Shown piece by piece: positions 1 through 7,790 of a stretch of 14,476 nt of DNA. Source of the stretch: Limousia pullorum (GTDB taxonomy: Bacteria > Bacillota > Clostridia > Oscillospirales > Acutalibacteraceae); the NCBI GenBank assembly GCA_018714545.1, contig DVNG01000083.1, forward strand, positions 1-14,476. Reading direction: 5' to 3'. Every line of letters begins with the position of its first letter. The first letter of the stretch is position 1. Position numbers and translations under genes: made by a program. A model generated the notes under the pieces. It was not told the DNA's origin. It saw only the letters and a list, made by a program, of their open reading frames with translations, and did no database searches.

Positions 1-562
1 CTATTTCAGCTCCGATTATGCCGATTTCTGCTGCTGAGGTTGTGAGTGTCGGAGAATCATGCATTGACTCATCGCATTTAATTTTAATATATCTCACTCT
101 GTAAGGACCAAAAGATGCAGTTTTCACATCTCTGTTAGCGTCCCAGCTGCCTGCTGCTACCTGAGACATGCTATCCTCTGTAAGGTCTGCATAAATTGTA
201 TAGCTGGTAATAGTACCATTTGTAGCTGTACCATCCTGTCTAGGAGTATATCTAATTCCTGAAACCTTATACTCTTTGCCAAGATCAATCACAACGTAAT
301 GTTTGTCATAGCTTGAGGTATCTCCTCCGCTTGACCAGTTTGTTTCCCACATTGTGCCTTTGTTATCATCAAAAGCATTGCTTATCGGTGTGCTTCCTTC
401 CTGACTTCCTGCAGTAATTTTCATACCGCTTGGGTCAAGCTCGTCCGCTTCTCTTGCAGAAGCAGTGCTGACAGCACCGGTTGCAAGGCAGGACAACGCC
501 ATAACAGCTGACAATACCAAAGCCACAAGCTTTTTAGGTGTTGATTTTGCCATAAAATCCAT
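1..562 (-). CDS. Secreted F5/8 type C (discoidin) domain protein, N-terminal part
   Basis: Read on the minus strand from ATG at 562, the frame is open to the window edge (187 codons seen), so the gene is partial. The N-terminus is a signal peptide: a basic stretch (KSTPKK), a hydrophobic core (LVALVLSAVMALSCLATG), and a likely cleavage after STASA. From about residue 40 follows a discoidin/CBM32-like fold with typical landmarks: NAFDDNKGTMWETNW, YVVIDLGKEYKVSGI, RYTPRQDG, NGTITSYTIYAD and RVRYIKIKC. Such domains bind sugars or surfaces and are usually joined to glycoside hydrolases or surface proteins. The catalytic part, if any, lies outside the window, so the function stays open. The start is uncertain: only a weak AAAGAAAG precedes 562, and a second in-frame ATG lies at 553. 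It is transcribed divergently from the rRNA methyltransferase gene. Confidence 0.8.
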   Translation of the reverse strand, partial: MDFMAKSTPKKLVALVLSAVMALSCLATGAVSTASAREADELDPSGMKITAGSQEGSTPISNAFDDNKGTMWETNWSSGGDTSSYDKHYVVIDLGKEYKVSGIRYTPRQDGTATNGTITSYTIYADLTEDSMSQVAAGSWDANRDVKTASFGPYRVRYIKIKCDESMHDSPTLTTSAAEIGIIGAEI

Positions 563-983
563 ACTTTCTTTAAATTCACTTACAACATGCCTTCTCAATA
601 TTCCTAAAATTTTCAAGATGAACGGCAACTGTTCCTGAAAATCAGAAATTTGACTCACTATATTCTTTTTAATAACACAGATAATCACTCAAAAAACATA
701 TTATACGCATAATTATCATAACACAAGTGGGTTCTGAGTTCAAGTGCTGTAAAAAAATATTCTAATTTTTGTTATCTTTGACGAGAATCTATATGTTATA
801 TTACACAAAATACCCTCATTATTTTTTATAGTCTATACAAAAATATACTATTAACTTTAAATTTACAGTGCAGTTTTTGTTATATTGTGTAACTTATACA
901 AAATTCGTCTTAAATCTGTTTATTTATACAAAAATATGCTATAATTTTATCAGCAATTATTACATTAAAGGAGCTGCAAAAAA
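563..983. other. Divergent intergenic region with dyad and TATACAAAA repeats
   Basis: This 421-base gap holds no gene. It is very AT-rich. On the minus strand, TATAAT at 705-700 with TTGTGT at 726-721 (15-bp spacer) is a weak promoter candidate for the secreted protein, giving a leader of about 130 nt. Towards the rlmD promoter, TATACAAAA occurs at 834, 895 and 925. An 18-bp direct repeat, TATACAAAAATATACTAT at 834-851 and the same with one change at 925-942, overlaps the rlmD -10 at its second copy. A near-perfect dyad, TTGTGTAA-C-TTATACAA, lies at 885-901. Confidence 0.45.
917..945 (+). promoter_or_regulatory. Promoter of the rRNA methyltransferase gene
   Basis: A perfect extended -10 (TGC then TATAAT at 940-945) is preceded at 17 bp by TGTTTA (917-922), a weak -35. 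Initiation near 952 would give a leader of about 30 nt ending in the AAAGGAG ribosome binding site at 967-973, 10 nt before the ATG. Confidence 0.65.
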
Positions 984-2195
984 ATGGCAGAAAATAAAAA
1001 ACCGGGAAACACTCTCAGCACAACCGAAAAAAAACTAACCTTTTGTATAAAAAGCAAGTCCTGCGGTGCATGTCATCTGGCAAATCTATCCTATGACCAA
1101 CAGCTTTCTCTGAAAACCGGCACAACAATAAAACTAATATCTAAATTCTGCCATATTGAACCTATAATAGGCGCAAAAAATCCTACAGGTTATCGAAATA
1201 AGGCGCAGGCAGTCTTTATGAGGGACAAAAGAAATAATCTTGTATCCGGTATTTACCGTTCCTCCGACGGAAACGCCGTACCTGTTGACAACTGCAGGCT
1301 TCAAACAGCAAAAACAAACGAGATTTTCAAAACTCTGTGCCTGCTTTTTAAAAGCTTTAAGGTAAAACCCTTTGACCCGAGAACAAAAAGCGGCTATCTG
1401 AGAAGCGTCACCATAAGGGAAGCTTTTGCTACCGGCGAAATAATGGTTATAATTTCCGCTGTAACTCCGGATTTTCCCGCAAAAAAGACATTCTGCACAG
1501 CTCTTGTGGGAAAGCATCCGGAAATAAAATCCGTAATATTTGCACAAAACAAAAACACCGAAAGACTTTTCCAGGGAACAAACAGCAAGGTCCTTTACGG
1601 AAAGCCATATATCACGGATTATCTCTGCGGTTTGGAATTTCACATTTCGCCCCTTTCTTTCTATCAGATAAACCACGACCAGACGGAAATCCTTTACAAC
1701 AAAGCCATCGAGCTTGCACAGCTTTCCAATGAAGATACCGTCCTTGACGCATACTGCGGAATAGGAACAATAGGTCTTGTGGCGTCAAAACAGGCAAAAT
1801 CTGTTATAGGCTTTGAAATAAACGGCGATGCGGTGAAAAGCGCAATAGAAAATGCAAAGCTGAATAAAATTAAAAATGTACGTTTTTATAAGGCGTCGGA
1901 CAGCGAATTTTTTGATTTTGCCGGCGATGAAAAGCTGAATTTCTCAACAGTTTTTCTCGACCCTCCAAGAGCCGGATGCAGTCAGTCATTTTTAAGTGCG
2001 CTTTGCAGTAAAATAAAGCCGAAAAAAATCGTTTACATTTCCTGCAATCCTGAAACCCAAGCCCGTGACCTGAGATTTCTCACTAAAAACGGCTATAAAT
2101 GCAAAACCTCCCAGCCTGTAGACATGTTCCCCTACACCAACCACATAGAAAACATCGTGCTGATTGAAAAAGTTTTTATATCCGACGTGCAATAA
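984..2195 (+). CDS. rlmD: 23S rRNA (uracil-C5)-methyltransferase, RlmD/RlmCD (TrmA) family
   Basis: 403 aa. Family members transfer a methyl group from S-adenosylmethionine to C5 of uracil in 23S rRNA. The four Fe-S cysteines are visible: C21-x5-C27-x2-C30 (CIKSKSCGAC) and C104 (VDNC). The SAM-binding motif VLDAYCGIGTIGL lies near residue 253, DPPRAGC near 326, and the catalytic cysteine is about residue 354 in ISCNPETQARDL. The closing glutamate motif is in DMFPYTNHIENIVLI near 380-395. The usual N-terminal TRAM RNA-binding domain of RlmD is absent, because the cysteine motif starts at residue 21. AAAGGAG 10 nt upstream supports the start. The last residues (FISDVQ) and the stop codon fall inside an intergenic repeat unit (2173-2234), so the C-terminus is repeat-derived. 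In Firmicutes one enzyme of this type may modify both U747 and U1939; which site applies here cannot be told. Confidence 0.88.
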   Translation: MAENKKPGNTLSTTEKKLTFCIKSKSCGACHLANLSYDQQLSLKTGTTIKLISKFCHIEPIIGAKNPTGYRNKAQAVFMRDKRNNLVSGIYRSSDGNAVPVDNCRLQTAKTNEIFKTLCLLFKSFKVKPFDPRTKSGYLRSVTIREAFATGEIMVIISAVTPDFPAKKTFCTALVGKHPEIKSVIFAQNKNTERLFQGTNSKVLYGKPYITDYLCGLEFHISPLSFYQINHDQTEILYNKAIELAQLSNEDTVLDAYCGIGTIGLVASKQAKSVIGFEINGDAVKSAIENAKLNKIKNVRFYKASDSEFFDFAGDEKLNFSTVFLDPPRAGCSQSFLSALCSKIKPKKIVYISCNPETQARDLRFLTKNGYKCKTSQPVDMFPYTNHIENIVLIEKVFISDVQ

Positions 2196-2234
2196 CTTAG
2201 CAATTAAAATTAACATCATCACACGCCGGGCGAG
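2173..2234 (-). repeat. Modular palindromic repeat, single unit overlapping the rlmD stop
   Basis: On the minus strand the unit starts CTCGCCCG (2234-2227), has arms CCGGCGTG (2229-2222) and CACGTCGG (2189-2182) pairing with one G-U wobble, and ends in the tail GGATATAAAAA that runs into rlmD. The rlmD stop (2193-2195) lies in its loop. This is the only copy with the GGCGTG/CACGTC stem. The leader-side flank AAAGCTAACGT keeps only the last bases of the header module. Confidence 0.75.
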
Positions 2235-2254
2235 ACGTTAGCTTTAGAAATAAC

Positions 2255-2300
2255 AATGGCTATGTTACAGTTAACTTTGTAGCATAGCCATTTTTTATTA
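2255..2300 (+). terminator. Rho-independent terminator of rlmD
   Basis: A 15-bp stem, 2255-2269 with 2278-2292, begins AATGGCTATG and ends CATAGCCATT, has an 8-nt loop and is followed by TTTTTTATT. The one imperfect pair (T2265 with G2282) is a U-G wobble only in plus-strand RNA, so it serves rlmD. Confidence 0.85.
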
Positions 2301-2320
2301 TGCCGTTTAATAAAAAAATC

Positions 2321-2370
2321 AAACCTTAGGGGCGGATTGTATATCCGCCCGGTTGCAGTAAGGTTTTTGT
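2321..2370 (+). repeat. Nested hairpin element
   Basis: The outer stem AAACCTTA (2321-2328) pairs with TAAGGTTT (2359-2366). The inner stem GGGCGGAT (2330-2337) pairs with ATCCGCCC (2343-2350). TTTTTGTT follows, so it could act as a second plus-strand terminator, but it may equally be a separate extragenic palindrome. No gene needs a terminator here beyond the one at 2255. Confidence 0.45.
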
Positions 2371-2580
2371 TAAAAATAAGTTAGTTTATAAAAGATAATT
2401 TTTATTGACAGATGAACCAAATCCGTATTTTAAAAATATTTTTGGGACGGTTTGTTATTTAACATCTTCTCCGTAAACGTCATTATTTTTATTATACGGT
2501 GCTTGTTGCCGGACACACATGATGGTGCGCCCTACGATATATAGTTCTATATAAGAATAATAAAGAAATGACAAAGCCAA
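2371..2580. other. Gene-free AT-rich spacer with a short dyad
   Basis: No coding region is supported. A perfect dyad, TATATAG-TT-CTATATA, lies at 2538-2553, directly after GTGCGCCCTACGA (2526-2537). The stretch CCGGACACACATGATGG just before this looks like an imperfect palindrome with it. This may be a decayed copy of another extragenic repeat; I cannot assign it. Confidence 0.25.
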
Positions 2581-2927
2581 CTGAGAGCGAACAATTCCAA
2601 ACCGCTTAACAAAACGCCTCGCCCGCCTTGAAACTAAGTTTATTTTTATATAAAACCTTTGCAAGGCGGAAACAAAAAACTCACCCGACGGAAAATGGAA
2701 GTTTATTTTTACATGAAAGCTTTGCCGTCGGAATCAAAAGACTCGCCCGCTTTGAAACGAACTCTACTTTAAAATTAAGCCTTTGCAAGACGGAAACAAA
2801 GGTCTCGCCCGACCTGAAACGAACTTTATTTTAATATAAAGCTTTTGTAAGACGAAAACAAAGGTCTCGCCCGACCTGTGCAGATGTTAATTTTTATATC
2901 CTCCCTTGCAGGTCGGATATAAAAAAT
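2581..2927 (+). repeat. Header plus tandem array of five 62-bp palindromic units
   Basis: The header (GAGAGCGAACAATTCC) occupies about 2581-2617. Units start with CTCGCCCG or CTCACCCG at 2618, 2680, 2742, 2804 and 2866, a period of exactly 62 bp. Stem arms: unit 1 CCGCCTTG/CAAGGCGG (2623-2630 with 2662-2669); unit 2 CCGACGG/CCGTCGG; unit 3 CCGCTTTG/CAAGACGG (imperfect); unit 4 CCGACCTG/TAAGACGA (mismatched); unit 5 CCGACCTG/CAGGTCGG (perfect). The tail of unit 5 (GGATATAAAAAA) abuts the stem of the por terminator at 2928. Confidence 0.85.
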
Positions 2928-2960
2928 ACCCCTCCGAAATCTCGTCCGGAGGGGTTTTTC
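2920..2960 (-). terminator. Terminator of por, possibly bidirectional
   Basis: ACCCCTCCG (2928-2936) pairs with CGGAGGGGT (2947-2955) around a 10-nt loop. In the minus direction it is followed by ATTTTTTATA, which is the complement of the A-rich tail of the adjoining repeat unit. In the plus direction it is followed by TTTTT. It lies 45 nt beyond the por stop. Confidence 0.85.
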
Positions 2961-3004
2961 AAGAGTTAGACTCTTGTGATATTAAGTTTTATTGAGCGAT
3001 AGGA

Positions 3005-6000
3005 TTACTCCATGTCAAGCTCTGCAAGCTTTGTGAGATGCTCGTACTTCTTCTCTGCATACTCCTCTGCCTTCTCGAAGAGCTTTTCTGCTCTCTCTGG
3101 GAATGCACGGCTGAGTGCGTTGTAACGAACTTCGCCCATGATGAAGTCACGATAAGAAGCTGTTGGAGCCTTGCTGTCGAGCATGAATGGGTTCTTGCCT
3201 TCGTCTGCAAGTCTTGGGTCATATCTGAAGCAGTTCCAGTAACCTGCGTCTACTGCCTTCTTCTCTTCCTGCTGAGCAATGCTCATGCCGCCCTTAATAC
3301 CGTGGTTGATACATGGAGCGTAGCAGATGAGGATTGAAGGACCGTCGTAGCTTTCAGCCTCTGTGAATGCCTTGATGCACTGGTTGTAGTCAGCGCCCAT
3401 TGCTACCTGAGCAACGTATACATAGCCGTAGCTCATTGCGATTGCAGCCAGGTCTTTCTTCTTTGTAGCCTTACCAGCTGCTGCGAACTGTGCAACAGAA
3501 CCGATTGGTGTAGCCTTAGAAGCCTGTCCGCCTGTATTTGAGTAAACCTCTGTATCGAATACGAGGATATTTACGTTCTCACCGGATGCGATAACGTGGT
3601 CAAGTCCGCCGAAGCCGATATCGTATGCCCAACCGTCGCCGCCGAGGATCCACATGGACTTCTTAGCAAGGCTGTCTTTGTCGATAAGTGTCTTCTTAGC
3701 AAGCTGGCCTGCTTCGCAGTCGCAGTCTTTGATTTCCTCGAGCTTCTCAATAAGAGCGTCAGCAGCTACTCTGCTTGCGCCTGAGTTGCCGAGAGTTGAG
3801 AGGTAGTTGCTGCATGCTTCCTTAACGCTTGCATCCTCTACCAATTCTTCAATCTTAGAAACATACTCGCAGAGTCTGTTTCTGATAGCCTTCTGGCCGA
3901 GAGCCATACCGAGACCGAACTCAGCGTTGTCCTCGAAGAGGCTGTTATGCCATGCAGGGCCGTGACCCTTCTTGTTTACTGTGTATGGAGTTGCAGGTGC
4001 AGAACCGCCCCAAATTGAAGAACATCCTGTTGCGTTAGCAATGAACATTCTGTCACCGAAGAGCTGTGTAGCAAGCTTTGCATATGGTGTTTCACCGCAG
4101 CCTGCGCAAGCGCCGGAGAACTCGAGGAGAGGCTGTTTGAACTGGCTGCCCTTAACTGTGGACTCAGCAAACTTGTCGAGAACCTCTGGTTTTGGATCGA
4201 GCTTGAAGCCATAGTCGAAGAGCTTCTGGCCTGCTCTCTGAGTATCGATTGGCTTCATTGTGAGAGCCTTGTTACCCTTCTTACCTGGGCAAACCTGTGC
4301 GCAAGCGCCGCAGCCTGTGCAGTCGAGGGTAGATACTGTCATAACGAAGTTGAGGCCCTTCATACCAATCATTGGAGCTGACTTTGTATTCTCCGGAGCA
4401 GCTGCGAGTTCTTCGTCTGTCATAGGAACAGGACGGATAACAGCGTGTGGACATACAAATGAGCAGCGGTTACACTGAACGCAGTTTTCCGGATTCCACT
4501 CCGGAACGTCAACTGCAATACCTCTCTTCTCGTATGCAGCGGAGCCCTGTGGGAATGTACCGTCTACATAATCCATGAATGCAGATACAGGGAGCTTGTT
4601 GCCCTTGTAAGCATTAACTGGATGGAGAATTGTGTTAACATACTTAACAACATCTGCTCTGTCGCCTTCTGCGCAGTATGCAGCAGCATCGTCAACGCAG
4701 TTAGCCCAATCTGCCGGTACTTCAACCTTCTTAAGGTCTGACATACCTCTTTCGATAGCAGCGTGGTTCATGTCAACGATAGCCTGACCCTTCTTAGAGT
4801 AAGACTTTGTAGCAGCGTCCTTCATGTACTGCTTTGCTTCCTCAGCAGGAATGATATCTGCAATCTTGAAGAATGCTGACTGAAGGATTGTGTTGATACG
4901 GCCGCCAAGTCCGATTTCCTTACCGATAGCGATACCGTCGATTGTGTAAAGATTTATCTTCTTGTCAGCGATGAGCTTCTTCATCTTGCCTGGGAGTCTC
5001 TTTGAAAGCTCTTCAACGTCCCAACCGCAGTTGAGAAGGAAGCTGCCGCCCTCTTTGAGGTCCTCTACCATCTCATACTTATCAACGTATGATGGGTTGT
5101 GGCAAGCAACGAAGTCAGCCTTGCTGATGTAATATGTTGATTTAATTGGCTGATGACCGAATCTCAAGTGAGAAACTGTAAGACCGCCGGACTTCTTTGA
5201 GTCATATGCAAAATAGCCCTGAGCATACATGTCTGTGTGGTCACCGATAATCTTGATGGAGTTCTTGTTAGCACCAACAGTACCGTCAGCGCCGAGACCC
5301 CAGAACTTACAGGAACGTGTGCCTGCCGGAGTTGTATCTGGATTTTCAACAACAGGAAGTGAGAGATTTGTAACGTCGTCTACGATACCGATTGTAAATC
5401 TCTTCTTAGGTGTTGCGCTCTGTGCATTTCTGTAAACAGCAACGATGTCGCCAGGAGTTGTATCCTTAGAAGCAAGACCGTATCTGCCTGTGAATACCTT
5501 TACGTTTGCAAAGTCAGAACCGTTGATAGCAGCCAAAACGTCAAGATAGAGAGGCTCGCCGATTGAACCAGGCTCTTTTGTTCTGTCGAGAACAGAGATT
5601 GTCTTAACTGTCTTTGGAAGCTCGCTGAGGAGGTAATCAGCAACGAATGGTCTGTAAAGTCTAACCTTCAAAAGGCCAACCTTCTCGCCTGCTGCGTTGA
5701 GGTAATCAACAACTTCTTCTGTAGCGTCGCAAACAGAACCCATAGCAACGATAACGTGCTCTGCGTCCTCTGCACCGTAGTAGTTGAATGGCTTGTAATC
5801 TGTGCCAAGCTTTGCATTGATCTTGTTCATGTACTCAACAACAACCTCCGGGATTGTATCGTAGTACTTGTTGCAAGCTTCACGAGCCTGGAAGAAGATA
5901 TCGTCGTTCTGAGCTGTACCTCTGATTACAGGATGCTCAGGATTGAGGCTGCGACGACGGAATGCTTCTACTGCGTCCCAGTCGAGGAGCTCGCCGAGGT

Positions 6001-6574
6001 CTTCATAATCCCATACACCGATCTTCTGGATTTCGTGTGAAGTTCTGAAACCATCGAAGAAGTGAAGGAAAGGAACTCTGCCCTTGATTGCAGAAAGGTG
6101 AGCAACTGCTGCAAGGTCCATAATCTCCTGTGGGTTGTTGGAGCAGAGCATTGCATAACCTGTCTGACGGCAAGCATAGATATCTGAATGGTCGCCGAAA
6201 ATAGAAAGAGCGTGGCTTGTGAGAGCACGAGCTGAAACGTGGATAACGCTTGGGAGCAGCTCACCGGCCATCTTGTACATATTTGGGATCATAAGAAGCA
6301 AGCCCTGAGAAGCTGTATAAGTAGTTGTCAGAGCACCTGCTGTCAAAGAACCGTGAACAGCACCTGCAGCGCCGCCTTCGGACTGCATCTCTGTTACCTG
6401 AACCTCTCTGCCGAAAAGATTCTTCTTTCCTGTTGCAGAGAACTTGTCTGTCTCGTCAGCCATAACTGATGACGGGGTGATAGGATAGATAGCAGCAACG
6501 TCTGTGAAGGCATATGATACATATGCGGCAGCATTGTTACCATCCATGGTCTTCATTTTTCTGGATATTGCCAT
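3005..6574 (-). CDS. por: Pyruvate:ferredoxin (flavodoxin) oxidoreductase
   Basis: 1189 aa, the usual full length of the single-chain enzyme (NifJ/PFOR). It oxidises pyruvate with CoA to acetyl-CoA and CO2 and reduces ferredoxin or flavodoxin; it is cytoplasmic and central to anaerobic fermentation. The N-terminal domain carries YPITPSS near residue 31. A two-cluster ferredoxin domain has CVQCNRCSFVCP near 697-708 and CTGCGACAQVCP near 751-762. Cysteines for the cluster near the cofactor are in CAGCGETPYAKL near 821 and in the late CINHGI near 1085. The thiamine diphosphate motif is GDGWAYDIGFGGLDH near 978, followed by DTEVYSNTGGQ. The start is set by AAGGAGGAAG at 6590-6581, 6 nt before the ATG, and by MAISRKMKTMDGN, a family-typical beginning. 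It has its own promoter, is divergent from corC, and ends at a strong terminator. No frameshift or missing motif is seen. Confidence 0.96.
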   Translation of the reverse strand: MAISRKMKTMDGNNAAAYVSYAFTDVAAIYPITPSSVMADETDKFSATGKKNLFGREVQVTEMQSEGGAAGAVHGSLTAGALTTTYTASQGLLLMIPNMYKMAGELLPSVIHVSARALTSHALSIFGDHSDIYACRQTGYAMLCSNNPQEIMDLAAVAHLSAIKGRVPFLHFFDGFRTSHEIQKIGVWDYEDLGELLDWDAVEAFRRRSLNPEHPVIRGTAQNDDIFFQAREACNKYYDTIPEVVVEYMNKINAKLGTDYKPFNYYGAEDAEHVIVAMGSVCDATEEVVDYLNAAGEKVGLLKVRLYRPFVADYLLSELPKTVKTISVLDRTKEPGSIGEPLYLDVLAAINGSDFANVKVFTGRYGLASKDTTPGDIVAVYRNAQSATPKKRFTIGIVDDVTNLSLPVVENPDTTPAGTRSCKFWGLGADGTVGANKNSIKIIGDHTDMYAQGYFAYDSKKSGGLTVSHLRFGHQPIKSTYYISKADFVACHNPSYVDKYEMVEDLKEGGSFLLNCGWDVEELSKRLPGKMKKLIADKKINLYTIDGIAIGKEIGLGGRINTILQSAFFKIADIIPAEEAKQYMKDAATKSYSKKGQAIVDMNHAAIERGMSDLKKVEVPADWANCVDDAAAYCAEGDRADVVKYVNTILHPVNAYKGNKLPVSAFMDYVDGTFPQGSAAYEKRGIAVDVPEWNPENCVQCNRCSFVCPHAVIRPVPMTDEELAAAPENTKSAPMIGMKGLNFVMTVSTLDCTGCGACAQVCPGKKGNKALTMKPIDTQRAGQKLFDYGFKLDPKPEVLDKFAESTVKGSQFKQPLLEFSGACAGCGETPYAKLATQLFGDRMFIANATGCSSIWGGSAPATPYTVNKKGHGPAWHNSLFEDNAEFGLGMALGQKAIRNRLCEYVSKIEELVEDASVKEACSNYLSTLGNSGASRVAADALIEKLEEIKDCDCEAGQLAKKTLIDKDSLAKKSMWILGGDGWAYDIGFGGLDHVIASGENVNILVFDTEVYSNTGGQASKATPIGSVAQFAAAGKATKKKDLAAIAMSYGYVYVAQVAMGADYNQCIKAFTEAESYDGPSILICYAPCINHGIKGGMSIAQQEEKKAVDAGYWNCFRYDPRLADEGKNPFMLDSKAPTASYRDFIMGEVRYNALSRAFPERAEKLFEKAEEYAEKKYEHLTKLAELDME

Positions 6575-6660
6575 TGGAAACTTCCTCCTTAAAAAATACC
6601 TTTTCCAACTGGGTTAAAGGTACATATCATGTAAACTCTGATGCCCAGTGTTTCATTAAG

Positions 6661-6689
6661 ATAATAACACTTTTTTCGTCACTTGTAAA
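6661..6689 (-). promoter_or_regulatory. por promoter with overlapping dyad
   Basis: On the minus strand TTTACA (6689-6684), a 17-bp spacer and TATTAT (6666-6661) form a good housekeeping promoter with a leader of about 80 nt. A dyad AGTGTT/AACACT (6647-6652 and 6666-6671, 13 bp apart) straddles the -10 and start site and may be an operator. The leader can also fold: ACTGGG/CCCAGT (6608-6613 with 6644-6649) enclosing TACAT/ATGTA. Confidence 0.6.
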
Positions 6690-6709
6690 GTAAAAATAAA
6701 AATTATGGT

Positions 6710-6738
6710 TTGACATTTTATCAATTTTTCTGTAAAAT
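6710..6738 (+). promoter_or_regulatory. corC promoter
   Basis: A perfect -35, TTGACA (6710-6715), is separated by 17 bp from TAAAAT (6733-6738). Transcription would start near 6745, giving a 120-nt leader. The leader contains a hairpin GGGTTTT/AAAACCC (6770-6776 with 6787-6793) followed by a T-rich run, and two copies of TCCGGA that can pair. Confidence 0.65.
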
Positions 6739-6865
6739 CTATTTGTAAGAAGGTAAATATGTTATGTTTGGGTTTTCTTTTTGGAAAAAACCCTGTTTTT
6801 ACCCTCTTTTCCGGAGTTTTTTTAAGCTTTCCGGACACTTATATATACCGAAAGGATGAAAGAAA

Positions 6866-7735
6866 ATGCCTGACGAATCGGGAGGCAACAATTCACAAAG
6901 CAAAAAAGGCACCGGCTTCTTCGACAAATTTTTCAAAAATAAAAACCACGAGGAAATGCAGCAGGAAGCCGAGGACGAAATACTCTCTCTTGTTGAAGAG
7001 GGAAACGAAAAAGGCGTTATTAAAAGCTCCACAAAGGACATTATCGAGAATATTTTTGACTTTGACGACCTGTCTGTAGGAGAAATTATGACTCACCGCA
7101 CCGACATGGTGGCAATATCCGACGACGCATCACTTTCAGATGTGGTAAATACGGCAATTTCCACCGGATATTCACGTATCCCTGTTTATCACGAGGATAT
7201 GGATAAAATAACCGGCGTGCTTTACGTAAAGGATTTGCTGCGCTATGTGCTGGGCGACGTACCTAAGGATTTTAAATTATCAAATGTAACACGTGAGGTT
7301 CTTTACGTTCCTAAAACAAAGAAATGCTCTCTGCTTTTCGCCGAAATGACAAAAAAGAAAATGCAGTTTGCAATAGTTGTGGACGAATACGGCGGCACAG
7401 ACGGACTTATCACCCTTGAAGACCTTATTGAAGAGATTTTAGGCAATATTCAGGACGAGTTCGACCACGAAAAAGAGGAAATAAAGGAACTTTCCGCCAA
7501 TAAGTTTACCGCCGACGGCTCTCTTCCTTTGGACGAGGTTGAAGACCTTACCGGAACTTCCCTTAAAAACATAGAAACAGACAGCGAAACAATAGCCGGA
7601 CTTATTCTTGACAAAATCGGCAGAATACCAAAAGAGGGCGAGCACCCTTCAATAATAGTAAACGACCTTATGATAACGGTAGATAAAATTGAGGACAGAA
7701 GAATTTCCTCCGTTATCATAGAAAAAAGAGATTAA
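6866..7735 (+). CDS. corC: CBS-pair / CorC_HlyC domain protein (soluble CorC type)
   Basis: 289 aa, close in length and layout to E. coli CorC (YbeX). A charged N-terminal region (about 1-70) is followed by a tandem CBS pair. CBS1 runs from about 72 (GEIMTHRTDMVAISDDASL) through GYSRIPVYHED and ITGVLYVKDLL. CBS2 (about 138-195) contains FAIVVDEYGGTDGLITLED, the typical end of this family. A C-terminal CorC_HlyC transporter-associated domain (about 210-289) includes ADGSLPLDEVEDL and IAGLILDKIGRIPKEGE. There is no membrane domain (no DUF21), so it is cytoplasmic or peripheral. CBS pairs bind adenine nucleotides; CorC proteins have been linked to magnesium and cobalt efflux, but the role here is inferred. 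AAAGGATG lies 7 nt upstream of the ATG. It stands alone, with its own promoter and terminator. Confidence 0.88.
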   Translation: MPDESGGNNSQSKKGTGFFDKFFKNKNHEEMQQEAEDEILSLVEEGNEKGVIKSSTKDIIENIFDFDDLSVGEIMTHRTDMVAISDDASLSDVVNTAISTGYSRIPVYHEDMDKITGVLYVKDLLRYVLGDVPKDFKLSNVTREVLYVPKTKKCSLLFAEMTKKKMQFAIVVDEYGGTDGLITLEDLIEEILGNIQDEFDHEKEEIKELSANKFTADGSLPLDEVEDLTGTSLKNIETDSETIAGLILDKIGRIPKEGEHPSIIVNDLMITVDKIEDRRISSVIIEKRD

Positions 7736-7754
7736 AATTTCATATTAAAAATTT

Positions 7755-7790
7755 CAGCGGCTTCAGTTTTGAAGCCGCTGTTTTTTAATT
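7755..7790 (+). terminator. Rho-independent terminator of corC
   Basis: CAGCGGCTTCA (7755-7765) pairs perfectly with TGAAGCCGCTG (7770-7780) around GTTT, followed by TTTTTTAATT. It lies 20 nt after the stop. Confidence 0.93.

Noticed and set aside
2618..2927. Regularly spaced repeats resembling a CRISPR array
   Set aside because: The whole 62-bp period is repeat; there are no unique spacers of even length between short identical repeats, and no cas gene is nearby.
6759..7079. Open frame of 106 codons overlapping the corC start in another frame
   Set aside because: It begins in the leader without a ribosome binding site and its peptide is low-complexity; corC explains the region.
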